A stretch of 64,000 bases of DNA from Bacillus carboniphilus (GCF_020524035.2 NZ_CP129013.1:3472001-3536000), one strand, 5' to 3'. Shown: positions 10,662 to 20,467, counted from the first letter of the stretch. Notes: generated from the letters alone by a model not told the origin. A program made the numbers and translations.

Positions 10662-10689
10662 TTGAAAAATGTCGAAATTGATATATAAT
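10662..10689 (+). promoter_or_regulatory. Promoter of the AGCS symporter gene
   Basis: TTGAAA (10662-10667), a 16-base spacer and TATAAT (10684-10689), about 60 bases before the symporter start. No operator or riboswitch fold is obvious. Confidence 0.55.
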
Positions 10690-10747
10690 AATTTTTATAC
10701 TTTTAAAATTATTCAGAAAATTACATCTAAGAAAAGAGGTCGACATC

Positions 10748-12160
10748 ATGCAACCAGTAGTTGATTTTTTAAATGGATTGTTATGGTCGAAAGTGCTTAT
10801 AGTAGCGTTATTGGGTATTGGAATTTATTTTACGTTTTCAACTAAATTTGTTCAGTTTAGATATATTAAAGAAATGGTTCGTCTTCTGACAGAAAAACTA
10901 CCTGAGGGTGAAAAAGGAAAATCAATCTCTTCCTTTAAATCCTTTTGTATAGGTGCAGCAACTCGAATCGGAACAGGAAACTTAGCTGGGGTTGCCGTAG
11001 CGATTTCTCTTGGAGGACCGGGTGCGATTTTCTGGATGTGGGTTGTCGCTTTACTTGGAGGAGCAACGGCTTTGATTGAAAGTACACTTGCTCAAGTTTA
11101 CAAAGTAAAAGATCAAGCCGCTTTCCGTGGTGGACCTGCGTATTATATTGAAAAAGGACTAAATAAAAGATGGTTAGGCATTATTTTTGCGATCTTGATC
11201 GCTGTCACATTTGGACTTATTTTTAACTCTGTTCAAAGCAATACGATTGCTCTTGCTTTTGAAAATGCTTTTGGAATGAATAAACTAATGATAGGTATTA
11301 TTATTACGGTTTTAACGGGTTTTGTTATCTTTGGTGGGGTTCATCGAATTGCGAATTTATCAAGTGTAATTGTTCCGGTCATGGCGATTCTTTATATCGT
11401 GATCGCAACAGTTGTTATGATTTTGAATATTACTGAGCTTCCCTCTGTTTTTAGTCTTATTTTTAAAAGCGCATTTGGCTTAGAGCAAGCTGTTGGTGGA
11501 GGAATTGGTGCAGCCATTATGAATGGGGTCAAACGTGGGTTGTTCTCAAATGAAGCAGGAATGGGGAGTGCGCCGAATGCTGCTGCCGTGGCAACGACTT
11601 CTCATCCAGTTAAACAAGGACTCATTCAATCATTAGGGGTGTTCATCGATACGATTCTCGTTTGTTCTGCAACTGCGTTTATTATCATCCTTGCTCCAGA
11701 GTATACAACGGGAGATACTTCAGGGATTGAATTGTTGCAAAGTTCATTAAGTTCACATATTGGCTCGTGGGCGAGTGTCTTTATAGCAGCAGCCATTTTC
11801 TTATTCGCCTTTAGTTCAATTATTGGAAGTTACTATTACGGAGAAACTAACATTGAATTCATTAAAGAAAGTAAGACGGCATTATTTATCTTTCGTGTTG
11901 CAACAATGGCGATGGTGTTAATTGGTTCTGTACTAAGTTTAGGCTTTGTATGGAGTTTAGCAGATTTATTTATGGCGGTCATGACGTTAATAAACTTAGT
12001 CGCTATTGCACTATTAGGTAAGGTTGCTTTCAATGTACTGAAAGACTATGAAAAACAACGTAAAGAAGGAAAAGATCCTGTCTTTGACCCAAGTCAATTA
12101 AACATAAGCAATGCAGAGGCTTGGGAAGAAGAAAAACCATCAAAACGAGCGGTAGTATAA
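10748..12160 (+). CDS. AGCS-family sodium:alanine/glycine symporter (AlsT-like)
   Basis: A 470-residue polytopic membrane protein with about 10-11 hydrophobic segments. Family marks are GAATRIGTGNLAGVAVAISLGGPGA with FWMWVVALLGGATALIEST, and NGVKRGLFSNEAGMGSAPNAAA in the middle; these form the substrate and Na+ sites of AGCS transporters. It should import alanine, glycine or glutamine with sodium. The ATG follows AAGAGG. It stands alone between its promoter and a terminator. Confidence 0.92.
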   Translation: MQPVVDFLNGLLWSKVLIVALLGIGIYFTFSTKFVQFRYIKEMVRLLTEKLPEGEKGKSISSFKSFCIGAATRIGTGNLAGVAVAISLGGPGAIFWMWVVALLGGATALIESTLAQVYKVKDQAAFRGGPAYYIEKGLNKRWLGIIFAILIAVTFGLIFNSVQSNTIALAFENAFGMNKLMIGIIITVLTGFVIFGGVHRIANLSSVIVPVMAILYIVIATVVMILNITELPSVFSLIFKSAFGLEQAVGGGIGAAIMNGVKRGLFSNEAGMGSAPNAAAVATTSHPVKQGLIQSLGVFIDTILVCSATAFIIILAPEYTTGDTSGIELLQSSLSSHIGSWASVFIAAAIFLFAFSSIIGSYYYGETNIEFIKESKTALFIFRVATMAMVLIGSVLSLGFVWSLADLFMAVMTLINLVAIALLGKVAFNVLKDYEKQRKEGKDPVFDPSQLNISNAEAWEEEKPSKRAVV

Positions 12161-12166
12161 TAATGT

Positions 12167-12200
12167 AGGCTGTAGTTCCTTAGGGGATACAGTCTTTTTT
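12167..12200 (+). terminator. Intrinsic terminator
   Basis: AGGCTGTA (12167-12174) pairs with TACAGTCT (12188-12195), followed by a T6 run. It closes the symporter transcript. Confidence 0.7.
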
Positions 12201-12353
12201 AATGTGAAAAAAGAACTAAAATGATCTTGATATACGGTTATTTCTTCCTATTAATCTTTTGCACATCCTCCATTATACTTGTTTATATGGAAAATTCTAT
12301 TTCCTTATGAAATGAAAACCACTCACTTTATGGAGAGGGATGGGAAAGAAACT

Positions 12354-13040
12354 ATGGAACAAGATTTAAATAAGCAACTTAAAATGTTCACAATCGAAAA
12401 GATTCATCAGCTTACGGTTTTATCGGCGGATGATCAGCTGATTAATGACTGGCCAGTAATCAAAGAGTTTATGGATTTGTTTTTGGAAGATCGAGCTGTT
12501 TTTCAACATTTATATGATACGTATCGATATAAACTCGAATCCATCGACATTGTCAGTCAAGATATTGATCTTTATTATCGAATAGAAAATGGCAAACATA
12601 CCATCGCTTTCTTGGACAAAAAGTTAGCATTCGATGAGGCTTTTTACGTACAATTTTTGTCTTATTCAATCGAAATTATGCGAGAAGTGTTGCCGTTAGG
12701 TTCGGTCGTTGAGTTAGACCCACGATTTTTTGAATCAGAATCGGCTTCTTCAGCTACGAAAGTCGTCATTACAAAACGATTTATCGCACCGAAAAATTTC
12801 CAATCTTATTTCCCTTACGCGGGTGTCGTCTATCCGGTAGGACAAATTAAAAAAGAGGCAGAGATTTCTTTTACGTATCCGTTAATTAAACGTGTCATTC
12901 ATCATGGATTCAAAGATGAGCAAGAAGAGGCGTTCGAATTATTGATGAAAAAAGAATTGATCTTAGAAAAAAGTATGAGATCGATTGAGTTTTCTCATGT
13001 GGATATGAGGAAGTTACAAGAAGCAGGTGAGATACGTTGA
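12354..13040 (+). CDS. DUF4176-domain protein of a T7SS toxin locus
   Basis: About 228 residues. The central LPLGSVVELDPRFF ... VVITKRFIAPKN ... FPYAGVVYPVG is the DUF4176 pattern, found in T7SS LXG toxin operons and thought to help toxin handling or secretion. I chose the ATG at 12354 (MEQDLNKQL); starts at 12330, 12312 or a TTG at 12279 are possible in the same frame. It opens a four-gene operon and its stop overlaps the TTG start of the next gene. Confidence 0.7.
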   Translation: MEQDLNKQLKMFTIEKIHQLTVLSADDQLINDWPVIKEFMDLFLEDRAVFQHLYDTYRYKLESIDIVSQDIDLYYRIENGKHTIAFLDKKLAFDEAFYVQFLSYSIEIMREVLPLGSVVELDPRFFESESASSATKVVITKRFIAPKNFQSYFPYAGVVYPVGQIKKEAEISFTYPLIKRVIHHGFKDEQEEAFELLMKKELILEKSMRSIEFSHVDMRKLQEAGEIR

Positions 13041-13261
13041 GGTTATATGATTATCAATTTTGTAATAATCTTATAAATGGCGGTTGGGATAGCGGTATTA
13101 TTAATAATTTAAAAGATGCTCGGGATGAAATTAAACAAAATTTCAAACAGATGGATTTCGATAATGCGAGTACGCATGAAGACATGAGAGATATAGTAGA
13201 AGAGATGGTCGCTGAGATTAACCAATTAATTTCTACGATTGAAGCGGTTTATTTCAGATAG
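13037..13261 (+). CDS. Small helical T7SS partner protein
   Basis: A 74-residue, almost all-helical acidic protein (GGWDSGIINNLKDARDEIKQ), starting at a TTG that overlaps the stop of the DUF4176 gene. Its size, helicity and position directly upstream of the toxin match LXG-associated helical (Lap) or WXG100-like partners that bind the toxin N-terminus for export. No exact family is recognised. Confidence 0.6.
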   Translation: MRLYDYQFCNNLINGGWDSGIINNLKDARDEIKQNFKQMDFDNASTHEDMRDIVEEMVAEINQLISTIEAVYFR

Positions 13262-13278
13262 GCGAAAGGGGGAGTAAG

Positions 13279-13533
13279 GTGGGAAATCAGGACATTCATA
13301 TTGACTTAAATGAGCTGAAGGCTGCGTTAAATACATTAAAGCAAAGCATAAATGATTTTAGTAGCTACACGACAAATTTCAGATCTTCGACAAGAGGGGA
13401 GTTAAAAAGTTTTAATTCAGACTTTATTCAAGAAGTCGACGCGTTATTAGATAATATGGGGAATGATAGCGAAACCCATCTATTAAAAAACGTTGAAGCT
13501 ATCTATCAATCGGGGGGAAAGCTTGCATCATAG
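13279..13533 (+). CDS. Small helical T7SS partner protein (WXG100/Lap-like)
   Basis: An 84-residue helical protein starting at GTG 13279, behind AAAGGGGGAG. It has the helix-turn-helix layout of small T7SS partners (IHIDLNELKAALNTLKQSIN ... FNSDFIQEVDALLDNM). It is second of the two small genes placed before the toxin, the usual arrangement in LXG operons. Confidence 0.6.
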   Translation: MGNQDIHIDLNELKAALNTLKQSINDFSSYTTNFRSSTRGELKSFNSDFIQEVDALLDNMGNDSETHLLKNVEAIYQSGGKLAS

Positions 13534-13584
13534 AATGCAAAAAACAGATGATGAAATTGGCCACGTCATAAGGAGTGGCTCAAA

Positions 13585-15447
13585 ATGACCTTTAAAAGGG
13601 ATTTGAAAATTAATTATGGAGTGTTGGACGGAATTATTGAACAACTCTATGTGTATAAACGAGCCCTTGAAAATATGGAAGCGGCTTTAGCAAAAATATT
13701 TCTTTTTGCCTCTCAAAATCAAGGAAAAAGTATAGATTCATGGGTTGATAGAATGGATGAATCGAAAGAGTACATAAAAGGGTATCAAGAACAGATTGAT
13801 GATCTATTAAATTTATTCGAGAATTACGTTGATGAAACAACTTCGTATATCTCACCATTATCGAGACAAGCAATGATGAGAGTCGATCGTAATGATATAT
13901 GGGTGAATTTACGTCAAATGGAACAAGGGATTTCTTGGAATGTACCTAAAGCAAAACAAGTTGCAAACAGTAAGCCTTCCTATTCCTTTTTTGACGACCC
14001 AACGGACAGTGAAATAGAAAAAAGTAAAAGCAACCAACATAAGTTGCAACAAATTGAAGCTGAAATAAGCAATACAGAACGGTTTTTGAAGCAGCGAATG
14101 GATGAACTATGGAGATTGTATGATACAAAGGTCAAACAGTTTGAAAATGTCGACGATGATTATGGAACGAAAGCCGTTCGTGTAAAGAATCGATATACAA
14201 ACTTTTTCGAGGGTATATGGGATTCAGTTGAAAAGGATGCAAATAATATTTATTCTTTTGTGAAGGGATTTTCTGTTGCGCTTTATGAAATCGGTGAAGG
14301 GATATTGACCATTGTTAAGGATGCCGGAGTGATCTATCTTTCCCAAGAGATACCAGATTCAATTGAACCAGAATGGTTACAGAAAACCGCCAATGAGACA
14401 GTGGAAAAGTATGCAGCTTCCCTTAAACAAATCATTGAAGACCCTATGAGTGTAGTGGAGTCGATTGGCCAGTCTGTTTCAGATACGTATGAAGAGGAAG
14501 GGGTCATGTATGTTGCAGGAAGTGCCTCCACCTCATTCATTCCTTTAGTGGGACAGGTAGGAAAGGCATCAAAAGTAGGAAAACTAGCAAGCAAAGTGGA
14601 CGCAAATAAACCGGTTTCTGGTACAATAAAACCAAAGACTCAGGACCTAGTCGGAAGCCACCCTGCTTTCCAAGGAGTGAAGCAAGGAACCGTTCAGTTT
14701 GTCAAAGACGTTAAAAACGGAGCGGTCTTGTTTTTAGATGGTGCTAGAGGCGGTTTCAAAAGACTAAATAATCCAGATGGAAACTTTGCCTATGCGATGA
14801 ATGGGCCAAGGAATGTGCTAGATTCTCAGTTTGTGAACAATAACCTCAGTCATGTTATGAGTTCGGTAAATAGAGTGGATGGTAAGGACTCTACTATGAC
14901 GAAGACCAAATTGGAAGAGGTTGAAGGAAGCAGGAAAAGTGATCATGTTATTTCTGATCAAGATAGGGAAAGGCTTAAAGGGTGGGCTTTTCCTCCAAGT
15001 GATGAGTTATATGTAAAATATAAACACGTATATGATAATCCTGAATTTTTTAATCAGGAAACAGGAGACATAAATTGGCCAGGGACAAATGGTGATCCAA
15101 ATATAGATGGCTTTGTAAATGGGGAATTTGAAATTGAAACACTAGAACCGGGGAAAATGATTGATCGATATGGAAGTAACCCTAGTGGTCAGTATTTTTC
15201 TCCAGCAGGCTCCAGCTATGAAAGTAGAGCGTTGCCACCTTTTATGTCTGAACAACCCTATACTAAGTATAAAGTTCTTAAAGAGTTTAAAGTAAAGTCT
15301 GGTTTGATTGCACCATGGTTTGATGAAGTGGGTGAAGGAATACAGTATAATTCTACAATGGATATATTTGATATTTATGGTCAACCATATGAGGCTACAG
15401 TACAAAATTTAAAAGATTTGAAGTACATTGAAGAAATAAAAGATTAG
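13585..15447 (+). CDS. T7SS-exported toxin with C-terminal TNT NAD+ glycohydrolase domain
   Basis: A 620-residue polymorphic toxin. Residues about 1-230 are a long helical, coiled-coil LXG-type export domain. Residues about 310-330 are hydrophobic (TSFIPLVGQVGKASKVGKLA). Residues about 362-454 are the core repeat shared by all cassettes downstream. Residues about 455-620 are a TNT domain (tuberculosis necrotizing toxin): KMIDRYGSNPSGQYFSPAG, YESRALPP, and IAPWFDEVGEGIQY near the end. TNT domains destroy NAD+; the conserved Arg, aromatic and Gln positions are visible. AAGGAG precedes the ATG. The next gene is probably its immunity gene. Family-level function is well known; activity here is inferred. 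Confidence 0.85.
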   Translation: MTFKRDLKINYGVLDGIIEQLYVYKRALENMEAALAKIFLFASQNQGKSIDSWVDRMDESKEYIKGYQEQIDDLLNLFENYVDETTSYISPLSRQAMMRVDRNDIWVNLRQMEQGISWNVPKAKQVANSKPSYSFFDDPTDSEIEKSKSNQHKLQQIEAEISNTERFLKQRMDELWRLYDTKVKQFENVDDDYGTKAVRVKNRYTNFFEGIWDSVEKDANNIYSFVKGFSVALYEIGEGILTIVKDAGVIYLSQEIPDSIEPEWLQKTANETVEKYAASLKQIIEDPMSVVESIGQSVSDTYEEEGVMYVAGSASTSFIPLVGQVGKASKVGKLASKVDANKPVSGTIKPKTQDLVGSHPAFQGVKQGTVQFVKDVKNGAVLFLDGARGGFKRLNNPDGNFAYAMNGPRNVLDSQFVNNNLSHVMSSVNRVDGKDSTMTKTKLEEVEGSRKSDHVISDQDRERLKGWAFPPSDELYVKYKHVYDNPEFFNQETGDINWPGTNGDPNIDGFVNGEFEIETLEPGKMIDRYGSNPSGQYFSPAGSSYESRALPPFMSEQPYTKYKVLKEFKVKSGLIAPWFDEVGEGIQYNSTMDIFDIYGQPYEATVQNLKDLKYIEEIKD

Positions 15448-15461
15448 AGAGGTTGATTCTA

Positions 15462-16076
15462 TTGAATAGAAGACAATTGCAACTTATTTGCGAAAATATT
15501 GGGAAAGGTATTATTTTCAATAAAGACAGTATAAAAGAAGAAAAAGATGGGTTTTATGAAAGCTATCATCAAATTGAGAAGCTAGGAAATGATTGGTATT
15601 ATTCTTTTATGAACTATGATATTAGAAAAGATCCCGAGAAAAAAAATATGAAGGAATTTAGTGAAGAAAATGAGGCTATTAAGTACTTATTATTAAAGAT
15701 ATTAAGAGATTATTACTTTAATAGAGTTCATCCAGGTAATAATCCTGTTTTAAAAATGACTAATATCAGCGAATTAGAGAGGTATTTTAAACAGTTAAAT
15801 GTTTCGGATGAATGTTACAGCTTTAGCGTTATTAAACCACAAGAAATATATGCAGAAATCATCAATCAAAAAATGAGAATAAGTTATATTGGTATGGCTA
15901 ATCAAATAAGATTTTCTTCTCCTCTGGTAAATATACAAGATGGGATTTTTGAGGTATATAGACTGACTTATTATTTACATTTCTTAAAAAAAGTTGAGAA
16001 GGAATTTCTTCAAAAAAATATCTTGACAGAAAGGTTTTCAGATGATGATATTCAATTTTTTATGTTAAATAGATAG
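15462..16076 (+). CDS. Probable immunity protein to the TNT toxin (copy 1)
   Basis: About 204 residues. I chose the TTG at 15462 because its two paralogues (17605 and 21535) begin at the same residue (M-N/D-R-x-QLQ), and AGAGAGG sits 9 bases upstream. Conserved blocks among the three are YHQIEKLGNDWYYSFMN, YSFSVIKPQ and the ending ERFSDDDIQFF. Each copy directly follows a TNT cassette and never another toxin type, which is strong genetic evidence for TNT-specific immunity. I do not recognise a named immunity family. Confidence 0.75.
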   Translation: MNRRQLQLICENIGKGIIFNKDSIKEEKDGFYESYHQIEKLGNDWYYSFMNYDIRKDPEKKNMKEFSEENEAIKYLLLKILRDYYFNRVHPGNNPVLKMTNISELERYFKQLNVSDECYSFSVIKPQEIYAEIINQKMRISYIGMANQIRFSSPLVNIQDGIFEVYRLTYYLHFLKKVEKEFLQKNILTERFSDDDIQFFMLNR

Positions 16077-16124
16077 TATTATATATAATTTAAAAATATC
16101 TATTTTTATATCCTCTAATTAACG

Positions 16125-16165
16125 AGAACATAAGGGATTTATCCTTGTGTTCTTTGTGTTTTTGG
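16125..16165 (+). terminator. Terminator after TNT immunity gene 1
   Basis: AGAACATAAGG (16125-16135) pairs with CCTTGTGTTCT (16143-16153), followed by TTGTGTTTTT. Related AACACAGG/CCTTGTGTT hairpins recur at 18547 and 31138. Confidence 0.65.
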
Positions 16166-16299
16166 CTCTACACAAGAATATTGTGGTGCTCATTATCCTG
16201 AAGCGTGTTTGACTGCTACGTAAAAAAACACACAAAAAAAAGATGAGGTTATAGCAATCTTTAATGGAAAAGTATTTGTAGAGTATAGAGGTGAAATTA

Positions 16300-16692
16300 T
16301 TGATTAAATCAGGGTTATATGGAATGTACAAAGATGAAGAGTATGAAATAACGATAGATATGGATGATAATGTTAAAATTATGACAGAAGATAAGAGTAA
16401 AATCGATCATACTTTTGTAGATACCTATAAGAGCGGGCTTTTTACTAAAATAGTAAACCCAACAGAATTAGTTAATTGTATAAGCATCGTTACTTATGGA
16501 ATTATCCAAGGAGAGAAAGTTCAAGTATTAAAAGAAAAGGAAAATGATTATCAAGTTTCAACAAATTCGTTACTTGTGGCAAGTAATTTAAACTTACCTA
16601 GAGTTGACAGAGATACGTGGATTGGCTGGATATCTAAAAGTAAAGTGAAACTTATAGAGGAGAAAACATCTATTAATCCTTTAGATTTGTAA
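16300..16692 (+). CDS. Orphan immunity-like protein, unknown family
   Basis: About 130 residues, starting at TTG 16300 (a GTG at 16300 minus 9 is also possible) with TAGAGG upstream. It is rich in acidic and lysine residues, with no membrane segment (GLYGMYKDEEYEITIDMDDN; RVDRDTWIGWISKSKVKLIE). It has no toxin cassette in front of it, only a terminator and about 140 bases of apparent debris. In this array such genes are immunity proteins whose toxin has been lost, but that role is inferred from context. Confidence 0.55.
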   Translation: MIKSGLYGMYKDEEYEITIDMDDNVKIMTEDKSKIDHTFVDTYKSGLFTKIVNPTELVNCISIVTYGIIQGEKVQVLKEKENDYQVSTNSLLVASNLNLPRVDRDTWIGWISKSKVKLIEEKTSINPLDL

Positions 16693-16805
16693 AGTATAGT
16701 TCTTTTGAAATATTGTTTTTTTAGTTCTTTATGTGAAATTTTAGGGCGCAAGAAATTTTTCTTGTGTCTTTTCTGTTTTTATAAGAAATATTGTTATATT
16801 AATTA

Positions 16806-17588
16806 GCTTTCCAAGGAGTGAAGCAAGGAACCGTTCAGTTTGTCAAAGACGTTAAGAACGGAGCAGTCTTGTTTTTAGATGGTGCTAGAGGCGGTTTCAA
16901 AAGACTAACCAATCCAGATGGAAACTTTGCCTATGCGATGAATGGGCCAAGGAATGTGCTAGATTCTCAGTTTGTGAACAATAACCTCAGTCATGTTATG
17001 AGTTCGGTAAGTAGAGTGGATGGTAAGGACTCTACTATGACGAAGACGAAATTGGGAGAGGTTGAAGGAAGCAGGAAAAGTGACCATGTTATTTCTGATC
17101 AAGATAGGGAAAGGCTTAAGGGGTGGGCTTTTCCTCCAAGTGATGAGTTATATGTAAAATATAAACACGTATATGATAATCCTGAATTTTTTAATCAGGA
17201 AACAGGAGACATAAATTGGCCAGGGACAAATGGTGATCCAAATATAGATGGCTTTGTAAATGGGGAATTTGAAATTGAAACACTAGAACCGGGGAAAATG
17301 ATTGATCGATATGGAAGTAACCCTAGTGGTCAGTATTTTTCTCCAGCAGGCTCCAGCTATGAAAGTAGAGCGTTGCCACCTTTTATGTCTGAACAACCCT
17401 ATACTAAGTATAAAGTTCTTAAAGAATTTGAAGTTAAATCAGGAATCATCGCTCCATGGTTTGACGAAGTAGGGAATGGTATACAGTACAATACCCAAAT
17501 AGAGATAATTGATATAGATGGTATAAAATATAAAGCTACCGTAGAAAATTTACTTGATTTAGATTATATTGAAGAGATATCTGATTGA
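16806..17588 (+). CDS. Orphan cassette: core repeat plus TNT domain (copy 2)
   Basis: A continuous frame (GTG at 16818) equals residues about 362-620 of the full toxin, nearly identical at DNA level until about 17420, where the last 55 codons diverge. Homology begins abruptly at GCTTTCCAAGGAGTGAAGC (16806), the same point as in the parent gene (14668). It lacks the export domain and any clear ribosome site at the right distance, so it is probably a silent donor that can be recombined onto the parent. TNT signature residues are intact. Confidence 0.75.
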   Translation, partial: AFQGVKQGTVQFVKDVKNGAVLFLDGARGGFKRLTNPDGNFAYAMNGPRNVLDSQFVNNNLSHVMSSVSRVDGKDSTMTKTKLGEVEGSRKSDHVISDQDRERLKGWAFPPSDELYVKYKHVYDNPEFFNQETGDINWPGTNGDPNIDGFVNGEFEIETLEPGKMIDRYGSNPSGQYFSPAGSSYESRALPPFMSEQPYTKYKVLKEFEVKSGIIAPWFDEVGNGIQYNTQIEIIDIDGIKYKATVENLLDLDYIEEISD

Positions 17589-17604
17589 TGAAAGGAAGAT
17601 AAGG

Positions 17605-18210
17605 ATGGATAGACAACAATTACAAGATATTTGTAGAGATTTAGGTATCAAAATTAAGATAGATAATGAAAGAATTAAAGAGGAAAAAGGATACTATGAA
17701 AGTTTTCATCAAATAGAGAAGCTTGGGGATGACTGGTATTATTCTTTTATGAATTTTGAAAAGAGGCCAAAAGTAGGAAAAGATAATATGCAACATTTTC
17801 ATGATGAATATGACGCAATAAAATACTTTTTTATAAAGATTATAAAGAGTCATTTTTCACGTGAAATATCTAGAAAGCCTAAACCCCAATTCAGCAGTAT
17901 CAGTGAATTAGAAAAATTTTTCAGTACAATGGGTCTTTCTGAAGATCAATATAGTTTTGACGTTATTAAACCTCAAGTAATATATGGAGAAGTTGTTGGT
18001 GATAAAATTCGTGTTAATTATATTAATAAAAACAGACAGAAACAATTTAGCTCTCATTTATTAAATATACAAGAAGGCCTTTCTGAAATACGTAGATTGA
18101 CATATCGTTTAGATGTAATAAAATCAATAGAGATGAGGTATATTCAAAATAAATTTTTGAAAGAGAGATTTAATGATAATGATATACTACTATTTGTACT
18201 AGGTAGATAG
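17605..18210 (+). CDS. Probable TNT immunity protein (copy 2)
   Basis: About 201 residues; ATG at 17605 behind GGAAGATAAGG. Paralogue of the genes at 15462 and 21535 (RQQLQDICRDLG, FHQIEKLGDDWYYSFMNFE, YSFDVIKPQ). It sits 16 bases after TNT copy 2. Divergence between the immunity copies tracks the divergence at the toxin C-termini, as expected for matched pairs. Confidence 0.75.
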   Translation: MDRQQLQDICRDLGIKIKIDNERIKEEKGYYESFHQIEKLGDDWYYSFMNFEKRPKVGKDNMQHFHDEYDAIKYFFIKIIKSHFSREISRKPKPQFSSISELEKFFSTMGLSEDQYSFDVIKPQVIYGEVVGDKIRVNYINKNRQKQFSSHLLNIQEGLSEIRRLTYRLDVIKSIEMRYIQNKFLKERFNDNDILLFVLGR

Positions 18211-18697
18211 AGTAAAACAATTTGATTATAATAAACATCTAAAGGTAAAATATGAAATATTAACTAAAGGTAATTACAAGCAATTGTGTTTGATAAATAA
18301 AATGAAACAATTTTCGCTATTTTATTTGGTACGCTTTTTTCCAGTTAGAAACGAGTGTTTTACATGGAGAAGCGGATATAATAGCTTTAGACAAAACGTC
18401 TAGAACCTTGCTAAGACCGTACCTTTAAATAATTGTTTCCTTAGAGATTCCAGGTCAAACGAAGTAGGAAATGAATAAATTCCTAATTAAGTTTCCTATT
18501 TAAATATTGAAATCTGTTCAAATATAAATATTGCTCACAGCAATCTAACACAGGGAGGTTCCTTGTGTTTTTTGTCTTTATTTAGTAGTGAAATATTCAA
18601 AGAGGTACAAATTACTATAGGTTGTGGTGCTCTTTGAAGTAGAAGGGGAACTACGATCCTTTCTAAAAGATAGGAGTAAAGAATAGAAATAGTGAAA
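18211..18697 (+). other. Gene-free stretch inside the toxin array
   Basis: No supported gene. It holds a terminator hairpin (AACACAGG 18547-18555 / CCTTGTGTT 18561-18569, then T6). Bases about 18617-18670 are a diverged copy of the leader (GGTTGTGGTGCTCTTTGAAG...) that also precedes the TNT-like cassettes near 22250 and 24810. The remainder looks like debris from cassette loss. Confidence 0.5.
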
Positions 18698-18975
18698 GTT
18701 CAATTACTGAAATTAGTAGAGAAAATCCATTGCCAGAAGGTTGGGATAGAGTCGGTGGTAAAGGTGGAGTAGATTTCACTGTATTACCTGATGACGGTAT
18801 CCCTTACACATACGATCAGCGTGCCATCCCTTATGTAGAAAATCCTTCTGCAAGATATGTAGCAACTTTTGATAATGAATCTTATTTTGATGTGATTGAT
18901 GCTATTAGAAATGGGGATCTGGAAGAGTTAAATAAAATTGTAGTTTCTAAAAGTATGATTATAGTTAATAGTTAA
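18698..18975 (+). pseudogene. Truncated TNT-like toxin fragment
   Basis: Encodes the middle of the TNT-like domain seen complete at 22304-24416: LPEGWDRVGGKGGVDFTVLP, YDQRAIPY and FDNESYFDVIDAIRNGDLEE. It lacks the start and ends early at IVVSKSMIIVNS, where the intact version continues IVVNNGKDPISN. The segment 18698-19350 is nearly identical to about 25040-25634, so this truncated piece was copied together with the core repeat behind it. Confidence 0.7.
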
Positions 18976-19082
18976 CATCCACTAACCTAGACCAAAGTTC
19001 ACTGCCTATTAAACAAGAACATTGGTCTTTTTGTTAAGACCCTCTTGTAACCTTATATTAAGTTATCAACCCAACAAACTGC

Positions 19083-19876
19083 CCGTTTAAGGAGTGAAGC
19101 GAGGAACCGTTCAGCTTGTCAAAGACGTTAAAAACGGAGCGGTCTTGTTTTTAGATGGTGCTAGAGGCGGCTTCAGAAGACTAACCAATCCAGATGGAAA
19201 CTTTGCCTATGCGATGAATGGACCAAGGAATGTGCTAGATTCTCAGTTTGTGAACAATAACCTTAGTCATGTTATGAGTTCGGTAAATAGAGTGGATGGT
19301 AAGGATTCTACTATGACGAAGGCGAAATTGGGAGAGGTTGAAGGAAGTAGGAAAAGTGATCATGATGATTTAAATGAAATTAAAGAAGTTGATTTTGGGA
19401 AACACATTATAAGAGGTAAAAATGGGAAGAAAGAGCTTCTTCCTGATGCAAAATATGTAACAAATGATAACTATAAATATATTACTGATGAATACGGTCG
19501 TATTATTAATGTAGAAGCCCCTGTTCTTGTATTGAAAAAAGCCGATAGGAACAAATATGCTCAGGCAAATGTAGGAGGAAAAGACAGACTTCCTGATGAC
19601 GGTGGACACTTAATAGGCGCCCAATTTAATGGTCCTTCTGACATTGATAATCTTGTAGCTCAAAATAGTCAAATTAATAGAAGAGGTGGTGTTTGGTATG
19701 AGATGGAGACTGAATGGGCTAATGCTTTAAAAGAGAGGCCGCCTAAAAAAGTCTCTGTTAGCATAGAACCTATATATTATAATAATTCAGTAAGACCTTA
19801 CTCTTTTCTAGTTGAATATGAAATTGAAGGACAATTTCCGGTTATTAGGGAGATCGCAAATAAACCAGGGGGATGA
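19083..19876 (+). CDS. Orphan cassette: core repeat plus DNA/RNA non-specific endonuclease
   Basis: A frame of 260 residues from GTG 19094. The first about 92 residues are the shared core repeat. The rest is an Endonuclease_NS_2-type nuclease with the motif DDGGHLIGAQFNGPSDIDNL followed by VAQNSQINR, including the catalytic-type D-G-G-H. Similar domains end the B. subtilis YeeF toxin. Truncated at the 5' side, so probably a silent donor cassette. Its stop overlaps the start region of a matched YezG-like immunity gene. Confidence 0.75.
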
Positions 19877-19878
19877 TA

Positions 19879-20367
19879 ATGATGGGTTTAGAAATAGCAT
19901 TGAACAAGCTATACACTGAAATTGCTCAACAAGTAAATGATATAATTCCAGTTGAATGGGATAGTTTTTATTTTAATGGAGAAGTTAAAGAGAGAGAAGG
20001 AGGAGTCTTCTTCTTTTTTACACCAAAGGGTGATGAAGAATATATATTTTCTCATTATATACCTAAAATTTATAATATGGATAAAAAGACCTATAATAGA
20101 GAGTTACATAAATTATTTGAACTAACAGTAGAATTGCAAAAGGTTTTTATTGAAAATGATCAAGAACCATGGTTTTCAGTGACTATAATAGTCAATAAAG
20201 ATAGGAAATTAAATGTATATTTTGATTATAGAAACTGGCGAGAAAGTGAGTTTGGACCAGCAGATAGAATCAGCTATTTTGAATATAAGTATATTTGTAA
20301 AGAAAAGAAAAAAGAGGATATTGAGTTAATGTTAAAAATGAAGGAGTTTGAAGAAAGTCAAAAATAA
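19879..20367 (+). CDS. YezG-like (DUF600) immunity protein
   Basis: About 163 residues; the start is ATG 19879 or 19882, spaced 6-9 bases from AGGGGG (an ATG at 19873 is too close). The sequence resembles YezG-family immunity proteins (NKLYTEIAQQVNDIIPVEW, GGVFFFFTPKG, EPWFSVTIIVN). YezG neutralises the YeeF nuclease in B. subtilis, which fits the nuclease cassette directly upstream. Confidence 0.75.
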   Translation: MMGLEIALNKLYTEIAQQVNDIIPVEWDSFYFNGEVKEREGGVFFFFTPKGDEEYIFSHYIPKIYNMDKKTYNRELHKLFELTVELQKVFIENDQEPWFSVTIIVNKDRKLNVYFDYRNWRESEFGPADRISYFEYKYICKEKKKEDIELMLKMKEFEESQK

Positions 20368-20467
20368 CCTCTTCTTGGAGTGAAAAAATTTTATTGTAAC
20401 CTCAAGAAAAGCTACTCTAAGTATGATAAAACAAAATACTTATTGATGGCTAAATTTCACTATTTTA

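Noticed and set aside
13585-15447. CRISPR or tandem-repeat array
   Set aside because: Repeats in the toxin region are long, few and coding; no short regularly spaced repeats were seen anywhere in the window.
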